Positions 45,300 through 58,740 of a stretch of DNA of 64,000 bases are shown one piece after another. Origin of the DNA: Populus alba (taxonomy: Eukaryota > Streptophyta > Magnoliopsida > Malpighiales > Salicaceae). How positions within the stretch are numbered: the first letter of the stretch is position 1; every line of letters begins with the position of its first letter. The translations under genes were made by a program, and so were the position numbers. Location: contig NC_133300.1 of NCBI RefSeq assembly GCF_005239225.2, positions 13,731,875 to 13,795,874 of the forward strand, read 5' to 3'. Below the pieces are notes generated by a model. That model worked only from the letters and a program-made list of their open reading frames with translations, ran no database searches and was not told where the DNA came from.

Positions 45300-48200
45300 T
45301 ATTATTGTTATTTTTTTTAATTTTGAATAATCTATAAAATTACAAATATTTTTTTTTAATTTTACCCTTTATAAATTTTTTAATCTTTCAAATTTAATCC
45401 TTCATTTTTTTATTACTATTTGTTTTTATTTTGGGATAATTTTTAAAATTAATTTTTTTACAATCTCATCCTCCTTGAGTTTTTTGTTCCTATCAGATTT
45501 TATCCGTATTCTTTTTGTTGCTATATTTTTTTTCATTTGCAAGTTTTTTATTAATATTTTTTTTATGATTTTATTATTCGAAATTAAATTAGCTAGGAAT
45601 TAAGCTTCTTGATTTAATCCGAGTCTAGGATTTTACAAGTTGCGAGTTTTAGATACTAAACAAGTTTAGAAGATTCATTCAAGTTTGCTTTGTCTTCTTT
45701 TTTCATTTTTAAGTTAATGTTTTCTTATTTTTTATTATTATTTTTTATTTTTGCTCTGTTATTTTGTACATGGTTTGTCTTTTATAGAGTTAGCCCAATG
45801 TTCATGACCAGAATTACTGATTTCAAAGGTTAATACGGAGTTGATTTTTATTTTTTTAAAATCAATTTATTTTAATTTTATTACTCAAACTTTTTTTTTC
45901 TATAAAGATTATCTCAGTTTTCAACCTATGTTTATAATTTGCGAGATCACTAGGTTTAACAAGGTTTTTAAAAAAAATTATTATTTTTTTTTATAATTTT
46001 ACCTAAAAACATTAAATTGTTTAATAATTAAGATAGGTTTAGATATGGTTTTTTCCTTTTTTTTTCTTTTTACTTTTGCATTATTTTTATATTATTTAAA
46101 TTACTAATTAAATTAAATCAAATCTCATATTTTTTTTTTACTCTAGCAATCTCTTTCTACGTAAAAAAAAAAAAAAATTGCCCGGCCAGGAGAGATCACG
46201 GGCAACAAATCTAGTCATGTTCAATTTGATAACTCTCTTATCATCTTTTAAATTCCTGTGGAATGCATTTATTGAGCCATAAAGAAGACCCTCACCGGGG
46301 TCCTTAGAGCCATGCACTCTATTTTCTAGCTGAAAGTTCTAGAACAGCCATTAAAACCATCTTAAATTCACATTTTACTTCTAATTTATACGCTCCTGTC
46401 AATGTAAGCACCATAAATTCCTATCAAAATCCACAATTTAGATTACGAGTTTTGTTGAATTAATCTGAATTGATCTAATATATCATCATCTTAATATTAA
46501 AAAATTATATACCAGATTCATTTTTCTTTTTAAGTCAAACCCTTTTTAACAATGTCTAAGTTGCCTTTAAATTCGCATGTCTAGTTTTTGTTTGTTATGT
46601 TATTTTCTTGTCCTTTGAATATATTTTGTCTTAAAATTCTCTAAGTTGAACATGTAATATCCAGACAACCCTCACATAATTTAATTAAAAACCTGAACTT
46701 GGCAAGGACTTTAGTTGGGAGTTTTAAGTTTGACTCGTTAAAAAGAATTTAATGACAATATCAAATAATTCCCCATAACTTAAATATTTTTTTTCCATAT
46801 AATTATTTTTTAAATTCAGCCTACAACATAGTACAAGAAGTAAACTAGTCAATTCTAATAAATTTGATTTTTCTAGTTAATAAAATTCAATTAAAAATGA
46901 ATTAATTATTGTTGATGGACTGTGTTGCTTGCTTTCATAGTTTGAATCCTTTACGGTAGTATCTTCCAAATATGCATAATTTTACCCGACTTTATATGCT
47001 TTAGTGCTTAATTAGCAATGTCATCAGTGCTTCGCCACGCGTCAAATATTGTTTTAGTAAGAAAAATAAATATACATGCTTTTCAATTATTTTTTTAGAT
47101 TTAAAAAAATTCTCAACTATAAGTTAATATGTTTATACATGCATCTAATTACAAAAATCAATATTTGATTAAGAAATAATTTAGATTAAGATATTTGATC
47201 TCACAACACAAGCCTAGCATCCAGTTGTGTTTAATAACTTTATTTCTAGGAATAAAATTTTATTTAATCAAATGATTATTCACGCCAATAAAATAGAAAA
47301 AAAAAAGTCATTAATGAAAGCAAATTGAATAAAATTATGAATCCTACCTATTAAACAACCTAATGTTGAATGATAAAATTAAAAAATAATTTTAGAAAAA
47401 CAATTAAAAACAAAATCTTGGGTAAACCCGCTAACCTCACGATAATGGAAACATGATTGAGATAACCCCATAAAAATAAAAGTGAAAAAAAAAACACAAA
47501 GATCAATTTTAAAAAATTTAAATGTCAAATGATGAAATAAAAAAATAATAATAATTTATAAAAACCCTAAAAAAAAAACCAAAATGAATTTGTGCTAACC
47601 CTTGAGACCCATAAGCATGGTCATGAAGCTTGGAATGACCACATAAAAGGAAAGACCAAAACAAAAACAAATCAAAATCCTCAATAAAAATATGTTGAGC
47701 AATGAAACTAGAAAAATTAATTAAAAAAACAAAAAAAAAATCGAGTTAACCTATATTAACCCGATAACCTCGTGACCATGCATATAGGATTAGGATAAAC
47801 TCATAAAAAGAAAAGTAAAAAAAGAAGAAGAAGAAGCACGAGACCAATTAAAAAAAAAAGAGATGAAATTAAAAATAAATTAATTTTATAAAAGGATATA
47901 AAAAAACCAAAGTCATCATGTGTTAACCTTTAAAACTCGTAAACCTGATTATTAGGTTAGGACTAACCTCGTAAAGGCAAACAAAAACAACAAAGCAAAT
48001 TGTCAAAGAAAAAAAAAATTAAGGGTTGAAATTGAAAAAAAATATATAATTAAAAAAATCCAATACACAACAAACATTAATAAAAAGAATGAGGATCAAA
48101 TTTGACATAACAATAAATTGAAGCGAAATGCTAAGGATGAAAATGAAAACAAAATTCAATTAGAAGAATAAAGAAAATTAAAAGAATGAAGATCAAATTT

Positions 48201-50370
48201 GATATAAACATCAAATTAAACTAAATAAATAGGGATGAAATTGAGTAAAAAATAAACCATAAAAAGATAAAAACAAAAAAATAGAAATTAAAAAAATGAG
48301 AACCAATCTAGATATAAAAAATAAATGAGAAGACACCATTATACTTTGGCAAGAAAAAGAGAGAGAAAAGAGGGAGGAGAATAAAAAAACTCATTGAAGC
48401 CTCATTATCTCTTCGATATATACATGCATTGTATTATCGGATAGAGGACGTTGACATACTTTCAAAGCCACCATAGAATAAAGTGTTTCATTGTGGGACA
48501 CTGCTGTATAGGTATGAGTGAAGTTCACTCATTGGCGCATACATAACATGCACTAATCATTTTCTTAATATTTTATATAATTAAAAGATCAAGTTGCCCT
48601 TTAGTACATATAAGTATAACGAAAAAAACAAGAGTTAAAGATGAAGAGCCCAAGCGAGGAAGTTTTAAATATTTTGATACAGAGAGCAATTAACTAATTT
48701 CGTTATTCATTAAAACAAGGAAATTCAATAAAGCCCCCAGACACAAGTTTATTTTTTTCCTAAAAGGTTATTTTAGTGATTTAATTGTTAAGAAAATGCA
48801 AAAAGACTTATCTAACCCCAATTAATTTGGGAAAAGAAGTGTCCTTGTGAAAATATTACATCACTCCTAATTGTTAGTTATTTGGTTTGTGTAGAGAAGG
48901 GTGAAACTATCTTTCACTAAGGACATCCACAATGTTTTCCCCACTATATATATATATATATATATATATTTTGTTAATGTTCTTTGAATGTTCGAGCTTG
49001 GTTCTTGAAAAAGAAAAATCTTGCAATTTAACCCAATTATTCATAATCTATTGGAGGGTATTTATTTTAGATAAATATATTACAAAAAATAAACTAAAAA
49101 GATTCAGTATTTTACCGTAACCCTAGTCACAATGCACTATGAATTCTAACAGTACATTGTGTTTTTATATAATATTTTTGGTAATTTAAACTTTTTTTTT
49201 CTTAATTCAATCCTTTTACACTATATTGATTTAGGCTTAATCTCGATGTTTGGTTCTGATTGACTTGGTGTTGGGAAACAAATTTGGTGCTTGGTGGGTG
49301 CTTGATCTAGAAAAATAAAATTCAATTTTGTTTATTAAAAACAATCTAGACTTTAGGAACCAACTTAAAACAAATATTCCAACCCCTTTTCTCATCATGT
49401 TAGGGAACAAGAGGGAAGACTAGGTGGCGCCTATGTTACACGCGCCAATGTGTGGAAGAACATAATTGTGCTCTGGTGGCACGTGAACCTTCTTCTGACC
49501 CTCGAATGGGATCCCCAGACACTTTAGGGATTGATGTTGTTGGATTTTTCTTGGTGATGGTCACCTTGTGGGGTGTTGTGTGTCAATGTTGGAGCTCCAA
49601 TGCAGCTTTATTGACCTATTCTTCTTTTTTGACTTTTTTTCTCTTTTCTCTCTTCTTTCATCGAGTTTTACGCATTAGACGCTCCAAATTATAAAAACAT
49701 GTTAATTTATTTTAATGTCAAATTTAGTTTTTCTTCTTTTGATTTATATTTTTATCAACTTGTTTTTTCGATTCCATCCTTCAATATTGGGTTGGTTGAA
49801 GATTGAGTTTTATAATTGTTTTAATTTACTTTTTATGAAGCTATCTTAATTTCATGGGGGGTCATGAGAATGCAAGTTTACTTCAGTTTTTTTTTCTTTT
49901 TTTATTAAGTGATTTGTTTTTTAATTTCATCCTTCTACATTGAGTTGTTTATGAATTAATCTTTATAATTTATTTATTTTGTTTTCTTTTAATTAGGTTA
50001 TACCAGTCTCATAGACTAACCTGGGTTGACCCATAATGTTTATTTTTATTTTTATTTTTTTTAATTGAGTTTCATAACTCATTTCGATTTAATTTCTAAA
50101 GGGTTTCTTATTCTCATGAATGATATTGCAAGTTTAGTTGGTTTACCCGGATGACTTATACCTTTTTTTTCATCCTTTTTTAGATTGATTTTTTTTTTTA
50201 ATTTTTTATTTAAACATTAAGTTATTTGAGAATTGAACTTCAAATATTTTTATGATTTGTCTTCTATATAACTATCATGGTTATGATCAAGTTGCAAATT
50301 TTGTAAGTTAACCAGGGCTTGTTTAGGTCAATTCAGTTTGTTGATATTTTAATATTTTTATTTTTAAAAA
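45300..50370. repeat. gene desert filled with a degenerate repeat of ~160-170 bp period
   Basis: From 47420 to 48000 a block recurs with spacing of about 160-172 bp. Each copy has a 'gttaacc..ctaacct' start, a 'gacc.atgc/catg.tt' middle, an 'ctcataaaa.gaaag' element and an 'gatgaaattaaaaa' tail. The reverse complement of the same block appears at about 45580-46030 and 49690-50360 (e.g. ctaacctgggttgaccca near 50020; tcatgaccagaatta near 45805). No protein-like frame occurs in this span. Confidence 0.55.
48946..48969. repeat. (TA)n microsatellite
   Basis: Short TA run read directly; it generates the Ile-Tyr track of a spurious frame. Confidence 0.85.
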
Positions 50371-50594
50371 TTCAAGTATGTTATTATCGTATTTAAGAAA
50401 GGTATTGTGTAATTAAATAAGATTTTGAATTCATAGTTATTTTTTGTTAATAACACCTTAGCAATGCATTTTTTTTTGTGTTTAATGAAAAAAAATAATT
50501 TGACCTATGACTTAGCACGAATCACGGAACTAATCTTGAAATATAGATATACATATATGGTTCATCGAATTATTGATATAATTCAAACATTATT

Positions 50595-50596
<2 letters not shown>

Positions 50597-50633
<37 letters not shown>
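50597..50633. repeat. (TA)n microsatellite
   Basis: Run of about 18 TA units read directly. Confidence 0.9.
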
Positions 50634-50635
<2 letters not shown>

Positions 50636-51658
50636 TTTTCTCAAAACTATAAAGATATAACACACATGTATATTTAAACTTGGGGTTAGATTTCAGATCA
50701 AATTAATAATATCTATATCCTATCAATTATTATTGGATAAGGGTTCTGGATGTCTATATCTAATCCATTAGTTATAAATATAAATAGAAAATATATATCT
50801 ACTTGCATTGAATTGGCCATCGCTTAGACGTGGGTGGTTTTGAGCATTAGAATTCTAATAGGAAACATTGCAATATGAACAGCAGATAAAGCAACAGAGA
50901 GCTTGCTTCCTTATCCGACAAGTGACAAAAGAATCTCTTCTTATAATTGCAGGTTTGCCAATATTTCATTTTAAAATACTTATTTTTTCATAAAGATGTT
51001 ACAATATATTTTTTTTCAATTTTTTAAAATTAACAAAAAAATAAATTCTAAAGAAAAAACAACATTTCAACCACACCGCCGCCAAACCCTTCTGATCCAG
51101 ACATGAAAGAGATCTTAGTAATAAATAATAGTGTAATTAACAAAGGAAAGAAAAACGTAACACACCATCTCGTGCACTTAAAACCAACCAAATTCTTTCA
51201 AAACCTTGTACGCAACACCAGCAATCATGTCCATGTGAAAAAGATCACAAAGGTATTCTCCTAACTTAGCCAATCCACTGGAAATGTTTTGGTCATTACA
51301 AACCACCAATTACTAACTGTTCTGTGCATCTTCCACTAGAGCTAACATCAAAAGTTTCTAAAACATTTGAGATTGATTTTCTCATCCTTAAACTTGCATG
51401 CTACCTGGGGGGAATTCTTGTCTCTGCTCCTCGTAATCATCGGAGAGACTCTAAACTATGACAAATGCCTACTTGTACTCCTACCAGAATCCACCGTTTA
51501 TTTCCTTGCAAGCTCCTAAGATAAAACCAGACTTTGAGATTTCTTTAACTACCAGGCACTGACCATGTAAATCAACTACTCTGGGGCTCTGAGGCTTGAT
51601 CGTTGTTGCTAGGCACGACCATACCAAAATTTTGCCTCCAATATCAATAGAATGCGTG
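50634..51658 (-). other. 3' flank / probable 3' UTR of the G3BP-like gene
   Basis: The 500 or so bases beyond the stop at 51659 are less AT-rich than the desert to the left and are probably 3' UTR. Nothing else recognisable. Confidence 0.4.
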
Positions 51659-54600
51659 TTATGAGGAAATAGCATCATGCTTTACTCCACTTGAGCGCCC
51701 ACCCCTCCCTCTTCCTTGCTGATAACCTTCAACTTGACCACTTGAACTCCTTCCCCTACCAGAAAACTCACCCCGACTTCTATCATTTCTACCAAAACCC
51801 CTGCCACCACCGTAGTTCCCACGACCCCTGAAGCTGTCATTTCGAAACCCTGCCCTACCATAAGAGAAATTACCTCTTCCGCTACCAACTGCAAGATCAA
51901 TAGCATCCAAACATTAGTAAGATATATATCTGAGTCCATGATAATTGATAAATGAGAACTCGGGGAGAGCAAAATTCCTGGTGGGTAGACATAGTAACAT
52001 CATTTTTCTTTCATTCATTTATCTTTCAATTATTGCATTGGATCTAGGTAGAAAATTGAAAAAGTTTAACTAAGCAAATGAAAGAGCAGAATAAAACTTC
52101 CCACTTACCTCGAGTATTAGTTCTCTTCATCTCAACAACTATTTGACGCCCCCCAATAGTCATAGGTGAAGCCTGAATAATAATTTCCATTAAGGAAACA
52201 CAATATTTAATTATCAATTTTGAAACAAAACATGGTTGAATATTTTTCTCACTGAAGTTCCAAACAATTAACAGATTAACTGAAGTTTTGACAGTACAAA
52301 CAGGACCATCTTAGCATGAACTTTTTACAAACAGGATGATCTTAGTATAAATAAAAGTTCATCTGAAAGTCTTAGTATGTTTAAGAAATCATATCAAACT
52401 TAAAAGGTCAATGCAACCTAAATGGCCACCTTGACATTCAAGAATCAAGAACTGATATTGATCCATACATATGTACTTGAGATTTAAGCTATGCTAACAG
52501 GAGAAATAATGGCCATTTTTGCAAATGCTGCGTGGACAGTTAGAGAAGTCGGGTGAGTCAAGCATACTATCTAAAGAATGCAGTGCTACAGTCACACACA
52601 CAACCAGTCTCTCTCTCTCTCTCTCTCTTTTAGGAAATTGACCTCACAATTGCACATAAAACTTACTGATTATATGAATTATACTTTACAACTATGTGGA
52701 GGTCCCTATCCTCTGATTGCAAATAAGAACATAGAAACATGCAGTAATCTTTGATAGCTTGGTAATTTGAAAGAGATTTGAACTTGGGACCTGTCTTGTG
52801 GTTATGCCTAGGCCACAAGAAATCCACCAGTTACTTACGCAGCAAAAAAATGTTTTATTTCCTCAGCAATAAACTTCAACTTGTTACTTAATTTCACCCT
52901 TGCTCTTCAGTAACATTGTTTGCCCTTCAGTAACTTACCTTGATTAGGAAAGATGTTTTATTTCCTCAACAATAAACATCAACTTGTTACCTAATTTCAC
53001 CCTTGTCCTTCAGAACATTGTTTGCCCTTCAGTAACTTGCCTTGATAAGGAAATACACCAATTATTCCTCAATCCTTTCCAACAAAATGCTGCAACTTAG
53101 AATCCCCAAAACCATTCTAGTTCCAACTTAGTAATTATTGAAAACCTCTTGTCCATGTTCTTTTTTCACCAAGTAATATAAAAGCCTACCTCAGGAATCA
53201 TTTTATAGGACAACTGCTGTTTTTCCATCACCATAACAGTTCAAGTCCAGACACTTTTCTTAATTGTATTTGAACCTCAACCAGTTCAAAGTCTGAAACT
53301 GTGTTCAAAGGAACACAGCCGAGATGTTTAATTATACAATCACAAATGCTAGTATCTTTAAGTGTCTCACACCTTAGCTAACCAAGCAATCCCAGTAAGC
53401 AGGCTTACTGAATCTTTCCTGCATCAAAAAAAAAAAAGAATGCTCGTATCCTAGTCAATACCAGTTTTTCCCTCTAGCTATTCAAGTGCAGAAAACAGTG
53501 AGCAGCAGCTTAACCTCCATCTGAATATTCCTTGCATTGCTTCAAAAGAGTGAAGACAGAGACAGCACATTGACAAAGCTTAAATGTTTCTGGCTCTCCA
53601 GCTCAGATGTATGAAGGACTGCATGATGCTCAGAGCCTGTTGGTAGCACTATTAATAGTATTTTATGAGAAGGAACAAAATTTCATGCCAAATTGTTCTC
53701 TAACCAGTAAGCACCTTCTCTGCAGATGAACTCTACCTTAAATTTAGCGACTGATTCCCCATCCCATTGCACTAGACCTCATAGGTTTTGAGTTCAGTCA
53801 AATTAATTGATATTTATTTGAACATGTTTACTCCAATTCAAGATTCCCAACCAAGCTACAAGTGTAATATAATGTGAAAGATCATACAGCTTCAAACTCT
53901 TAGGCTTGAAGGTAACCGACTACCACAATATCCATTAAAAATTTCCATTTCCATACCCCAAAATATTTGCGTATTTTCTTGTTTTCACTGAAGCATGTAA
54001 CATAGAATTGTGTTCTCTTAATCATGACCAGAGCTATATCCTTTTCCAGGCTAAAGCAACCTTAAATTACTGACCTTTTTTTCTTTGTTTAACTACTGCT
54101 GCACAAGTCAAGTGAGAAAGGGCTAGGTAATGCAAGCAACCAAGACAGGAAACACAAAACAACACCAGAAGACACTGTACACAACAATAAAAAAGGGCAA
54201 AAGAAATCAGATTTTTTTAACATAAGACCCTTTATAAAGTGTATGAGTTGAAGAAAAATATGCTGGCACGAGATTGACAGGAAAAAAAATACCACAAGAA
54301 TGAAAACAATTACCATGCAGCATCTAATAATAACAGAAATATTCCAAAAACTAAAAATAACTTTGACTAAGAATGGACAAACCTCAATTGCACTATTCAT
54401 GGAGTTTGGGGAATGAAATTCAACGAAACCAAAACAGTATCCCTGTTGCTGTATTGACAGAACAAACATATTAATAAAGAGCCAACAAATCATTTTTAGG
54501 TAAGTAGAACAAAGCAAAAGACAATGGGTCTGCAATGTGATTGGAACCAACCCTATTATATCTGACTTGGACACCTCCTTCCTTGATTGGTCCAAACTTC

Positions 54601-56593
54601 TCGAACTCTGCCTCAAGTTGAGAAACCGTCAAGTTAAAGGGCAAGTTTCGAATATAAATGGAGTGCCCTTCAACTGTGAGTGGAAAGTGGTTACTAGAGA
54701 ATACACTTTGAAAAAGAAAATACTTGACATGCAACAAAGACTTAATCCCAAATTCCATGATACATCATTATCTCAGCTACATACCTTCCTCTTGAGCACT
54801 GCTAGTTTCGGGGGCATCATTGCTGCTTGGCACTGATGTTTCAGGCTCAAGGACAGGTGCCACTGACTTTTCTGACTCGTTCTCAGTTCTCTTAGGAACC
54901 AATTTTGTAGTATTAGCAGGTAAATAAACTTTTATTGGCAGCAAGCTCCCTTTCGCCACTTTAACCTACAACAAGAATTATCAAACATACTATTCTTTCT
55001 AATTTTCAAAACCGTGAATTAAAAATATCTGGCTATAAACTCACAATTGATGCATAAGATTTCTTTGGAGCATCCTCTTGGATCATGGACGAAACTGATT
55101 CAACAACTACAGAAACATTATGTTCATCTAAATGATCTTCCACAACAATCTCTCTGTCATTAACTAGTTGTTTCTCATGGTCTGATGATTCATTAGCTTT
55201 GTCAGCAAGTTTTTTATGTTCTTCCACAACAGAAGGTAATGGGTCAGGTGCAGAAGGATCAGGAACATGAGCAGAATCTGAAAAAAAAAAAAAACTCATG
55301 ATGTTAGGAAGTTCATAGTAAAACAGAAAATGAATCAAAGAAACAATAACAGCCAATGCAAAATTGAGCGAATACTAAATCTTACCTTGATCTGGGATTG
55401 AGGGAACAATTGGGTTGCTATCAACACCATGACCAAGATGACTTTCCAATGATTCATTGTCATCCACATACCTGAAAACATCATTTAGGACAAAATAACC
55501 ACTGTCTTGTGGTGCGAGAAAAAATGACTGAGCAAATTTCCTTTTCACGTTGTCCTTGCCCGTGAAGCATCCAGTTACTAGCACAGTAACCCCGTCTTTA
55601 TAAGATATCTGAGCATCTGCTGTTTTGATTTCTGCCTTACAGTCCTTGAAATCCAAGGAAAGTATCTTCTCATTGATACCCTATTCCAAGGAAAATAATC
55701 TCTTTTCAGATAACGCTGTTAGTTCTCAAGAAGTAAAAAATTCAAACATTTTTCATCCATACATTCTTAGAAAAAGAATACAACAGATCAGTTAAAAATA
55801 AATTACAAGCAATGATTGTGAGATTAGATGAATCTGACAATAAGAAAAAGGGAACAAACTCCAACCCATCACTACTATGCAGCTGACTCCTCATGGGTCT
55901 CATTACATTTCAGACAGGAAAACTTTTACAAGTTATGTATGAGGTGACAATAATACAACAAAATGAAATCTTGAAAGTGCCTGAGTATTACAATCGTGTA
56001 ATAGCTGAAGATTGCAGAAAAGAAATTTGTTAGAATCTACCCATTGTAGAAGTTCAATTTTTTTTCTCATAGCAATTAATACTGGCAACATCATTGCAAT
56101 TTATCAGCAGATCAGATGTAACTTTACATGTATGATAGAAATAAGAGGCAACGTAAACATATAGCAATTAGACAGATTTGAGGCTGACAGCAGACACAAA
56201 TAATCAAGAGATACATCAATCTTCTCGTGTCTGCCACATCACTTTTTGTAAAATCATTTTAAACCATTTGCTAGTCCTCAAACAGCCACCTTGATATGAG
56301 ATGAAGATCATGTACATTGTGGATCATTAACAACCGAAAAGTATCAACAGAAAATCTATGAGGACATGCATCTACTAATGAAAAGACTACTACACCAAGA
56401 AACTCACTTGCATTGTTGTCACTGACTGCACTACACCATTAGCATCTGGCCGGCTTAGCACACTTGAATCCTGATAGAATCTATGGACTGATTCCGGTGA
56501 GGTGAGAAGAATATAGTAATACTGCTCAACAAAAGCATTTCCAACCACTTGGGCACTGGGAAGAGTTGGGTTGCTCGCTGTTTGTAATGCCAT
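51659..56593 (-). CDS. G3BP-like RNA-binding protein (NTF2 domain + RRM + RGG)
   Basis: Eight coding exons on the minus strand: 56593-56408, 55680-55386, 55277-55045, 54965-54785, 54673-54552, 54448-54383, 52172-52109, 51888-51659. All junctions have gt/ag borders and the phases join into 458 codons. Residues about 13-130 form an NTF2-like domain (VGNAFVEQYYYILLTSPESV; YFVLNDVFRYVD). An acidic disordered linker follows. An RRM runs from about 303, with RNP2 IYIRNLPF and RNP1 GYCFGFVEF. The last 75 residues are Gly/Arg-rich (GRGNYGGGRGFGRNDRSRG). This is the architecture of Ras-GAP SH3-binding proteins, which bind RNA and nucleate stress granules in the cytoplasm. The ATG at 56593 lies just after an ag acceptor, so a 5' UTR intron is likely. 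Two introns exceed 700 bp. Confidence 0.92.
52612..52629. repeat. (CT)n microsatellite in intron 6 of the G3BP-like gene
   Basis: Short CT dinucleotide run read directly. Confidence 0.85.
52850..53054. repeat. tandem duplication, 103-bp unit x 2, in intron 6 of the G3BP-like gene
   Basis: atgttttatttcctca starts at 52850 and again at 52953. The copies share 'aacttgttac.taatttcaccc', 'aacattgtttgcccttcagt' and 'ccttgat.aggaaa' with only a few substitutions. Confidence 0.85.
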
Positions 56594-57660
56594 TCTAATG
56601 GATAGCAAAAGAGAATGCAACCATGTCAATGAAACAGCATTTCTATACCTTAAAGAACATGATTAAAATGTTTAAAAAATCATGTTTTATAAGTACTGGG
56701 GCAAGGAAATGAATAATTTCCTGATGTTCTTGGAATTACAGTAAGAAAAACATTCAAACAAAGCGTGTAATCCACAACATGGAATTGACAGTTTCCATTG
56801 TACAACTATTGGGAAAATTCTCTCATGACCAAAGAGAAAGGAAAAAAAAAAAAGAAAACAAATATGCGCTTGATATGTAATGCACCCACATTTTCACGAA
56901 AATAAGTACAGCAACATTGTCAGAGAGACTCTGATAGTCATCAACAACAAAAATAAATTCTAAAAATTTTCAAAAACGAATTGAAAAATTGAATATTTGA
57001 AGCGAATAGTAACATTCATCGGATCCAAATAGCATAACCCAAAGAGAATAAACCCTAAACCCACCCTTTAAAACACATAACTGAAATTTCCCATTACAGA
57101 AATTCAACAAAATATTACTTAATCAACCAACATTGACATCAACAACAACAATAATAAAAATAGCCCATTTTTTCTATATAAAAAAAAGAAACCAAAATCA
57201 TCACATTTTTATCAATGATCCAATATTATTAAAAAGTAGCAACTACCCATTATAATGCCTGATAAAATAAAAAAACAATAAAATACTCAAAACTTTTTTA
57301 AAAAGAAAGAACATCACAAAGCAAAAATTAAAAAAAAAAAATGATGATTTCGAAACTAAACAAAATGCACTCCACATAGAAGGAAAATATAAAAAAGGGT
57401 AAAATCCAAAAACAAAAGAAGGGGCCAAAGAGAACCTGAAATAATGTTAAAACTCGAAAGCGAGAGAGAGGTTTGATAAGGTGAACCGGTATAGCGGGTG
57501 GCTTCAAAGAGTAGAGGGGGAGTAAAAGTGAAGAGAACGGAGAGCAGACAAAACACGAAGAGACCGAAAGTTACCTGCGAACTGTGAAGCCTCTGTTTCC
57601 CTATAATGTTGGGCTACAACTTCTGTTGGTCCGGTTCCCTTTTGTTACGGTTTGTGGGTT
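56594..57660 (-). promoter_or_regulatory. 5' UTR exon and leader intron of the G3BP-like gene
   Basis: A donor (tcgcag|gtaact) on the minus strand puts the end of a leader exon at 57575. An acceptor (ccattag|aatg) abuts the ATG at 56593. The intron would be about 980 bp, and it contains a telo-box-like aaaccctaa at 57050-57058. The leader exon probably starts near 57650. Confidence 0.55.
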
Positions 57661-58055
57661 TATCCATGTGCTGGAATTGAGTCGTTCCCGGTGAGTATTA
57701 TTCGGGTTAACAATCAAACTAAACCCAGCCCAAAATAGTTTGGTTTTGAATTAAATATGGGTATTAAAACCCGATCCAAATTTACTTTAGGTTCAGTTTG
57801 AGTTTGGGTTTTAAGTGTATAAATAAATAAATAAAAATCAATCCAAGGCTAAATAATGAAATAATTAGGTCTGATAAATTAATTTTATTACACAGTGATA
57901 ATAAATTAATTAAATTTAAAAAATAAATATGATCATCATGAATCGCATAACAAGAATATTTGTCAAACGAAAAAAGAAATTATAAAGTTTTATTCTAGAC
58001 AACTCAAGCTAAACAATGAAATTGAAAAATAACAGTAAAAAATAACCAAAGTAAA
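57661..58055. other. upstream flank of the G3BP-like gene
   Basis: Promoter-proximal DNA passing into a repeat containing 'aacccagcccaaaatag' and 'gggtattaaaacccgatcc' strings, typical of plant transposon subterminal DNA. No gene. Confidence 0.4.
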
Positions 58056-58740
58056 CCCTAGTTAGCATGGTAAACTCGTGATCCAAGTTATCAGGTCAAA
58101 ATAATGTCATATAAAACAAATAAAAAGACATAACAATACCAAATTCTCAAAATATATAAGGATTAAATAAAAAAAAATAGTCAACAAAATGAACCTAAAA
58201 AAAATAGTAAACCCAAGCTAGACCTTCAAACCTTGCAAGTCGAATCATGCAAACAAGATAACCTAATAAAAGGCACAACAACAAAAAGTTTATAAAACTC
58301 AAACGAATAAAATGTTAAAGGATGAAGCCAAAAATATATTCAATATAAAAAAAATAACCTAAAAGTATTCGAGTCAACCCAATCTAATTCACCAGACTAG
58401 TAATCTAGGATATGAGACTTTGAAACCTCATAAAAGGAAGGTGAATGAAACCACAAAGTTTAATTTTTAACAGACATAATGTTGAAGAATAAAAATTGAT
58501 CAATGTGAGAAAAAAAAATCTAAAAAATAATGCTGGTGTTAATCTGAATTAACATTTCAGACCTGAAACCCTAGTCATGAGACTAGAATAAATGCACTAA
58601 AAAAAATATGAAGTACAATTCCCAACTAACTCATTGTTAAATAATAAAATTGAACAAAAATAAAAATTTAAAACAAAAAAATAGCAATTAAAAGAATAAG
58701 GATGAAACTTGAAATAAAAATAAAATGGTAGACATATTTA
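58056..58740. repeat. second cluster of the ~160-bp period repeat
   Basis: The 'cataaaa' anchor recurs at about 58110, 58266, 58430 and 58597, with intervening 'gt.aaccc', 'atgagac' and 'aatgttgaa..ataaa' strings matching the 47.4-48.0 kb cluster in the same orientation. Confidence 0.5.

Noticed and set aside
49452..49694. 80-residue frame starting MEEHNCALVAREPSSDP
   Set aside because: It looks protein-like at first, but has no conserved motif, and sits in repeat DNA rich in transposon-like sequence.
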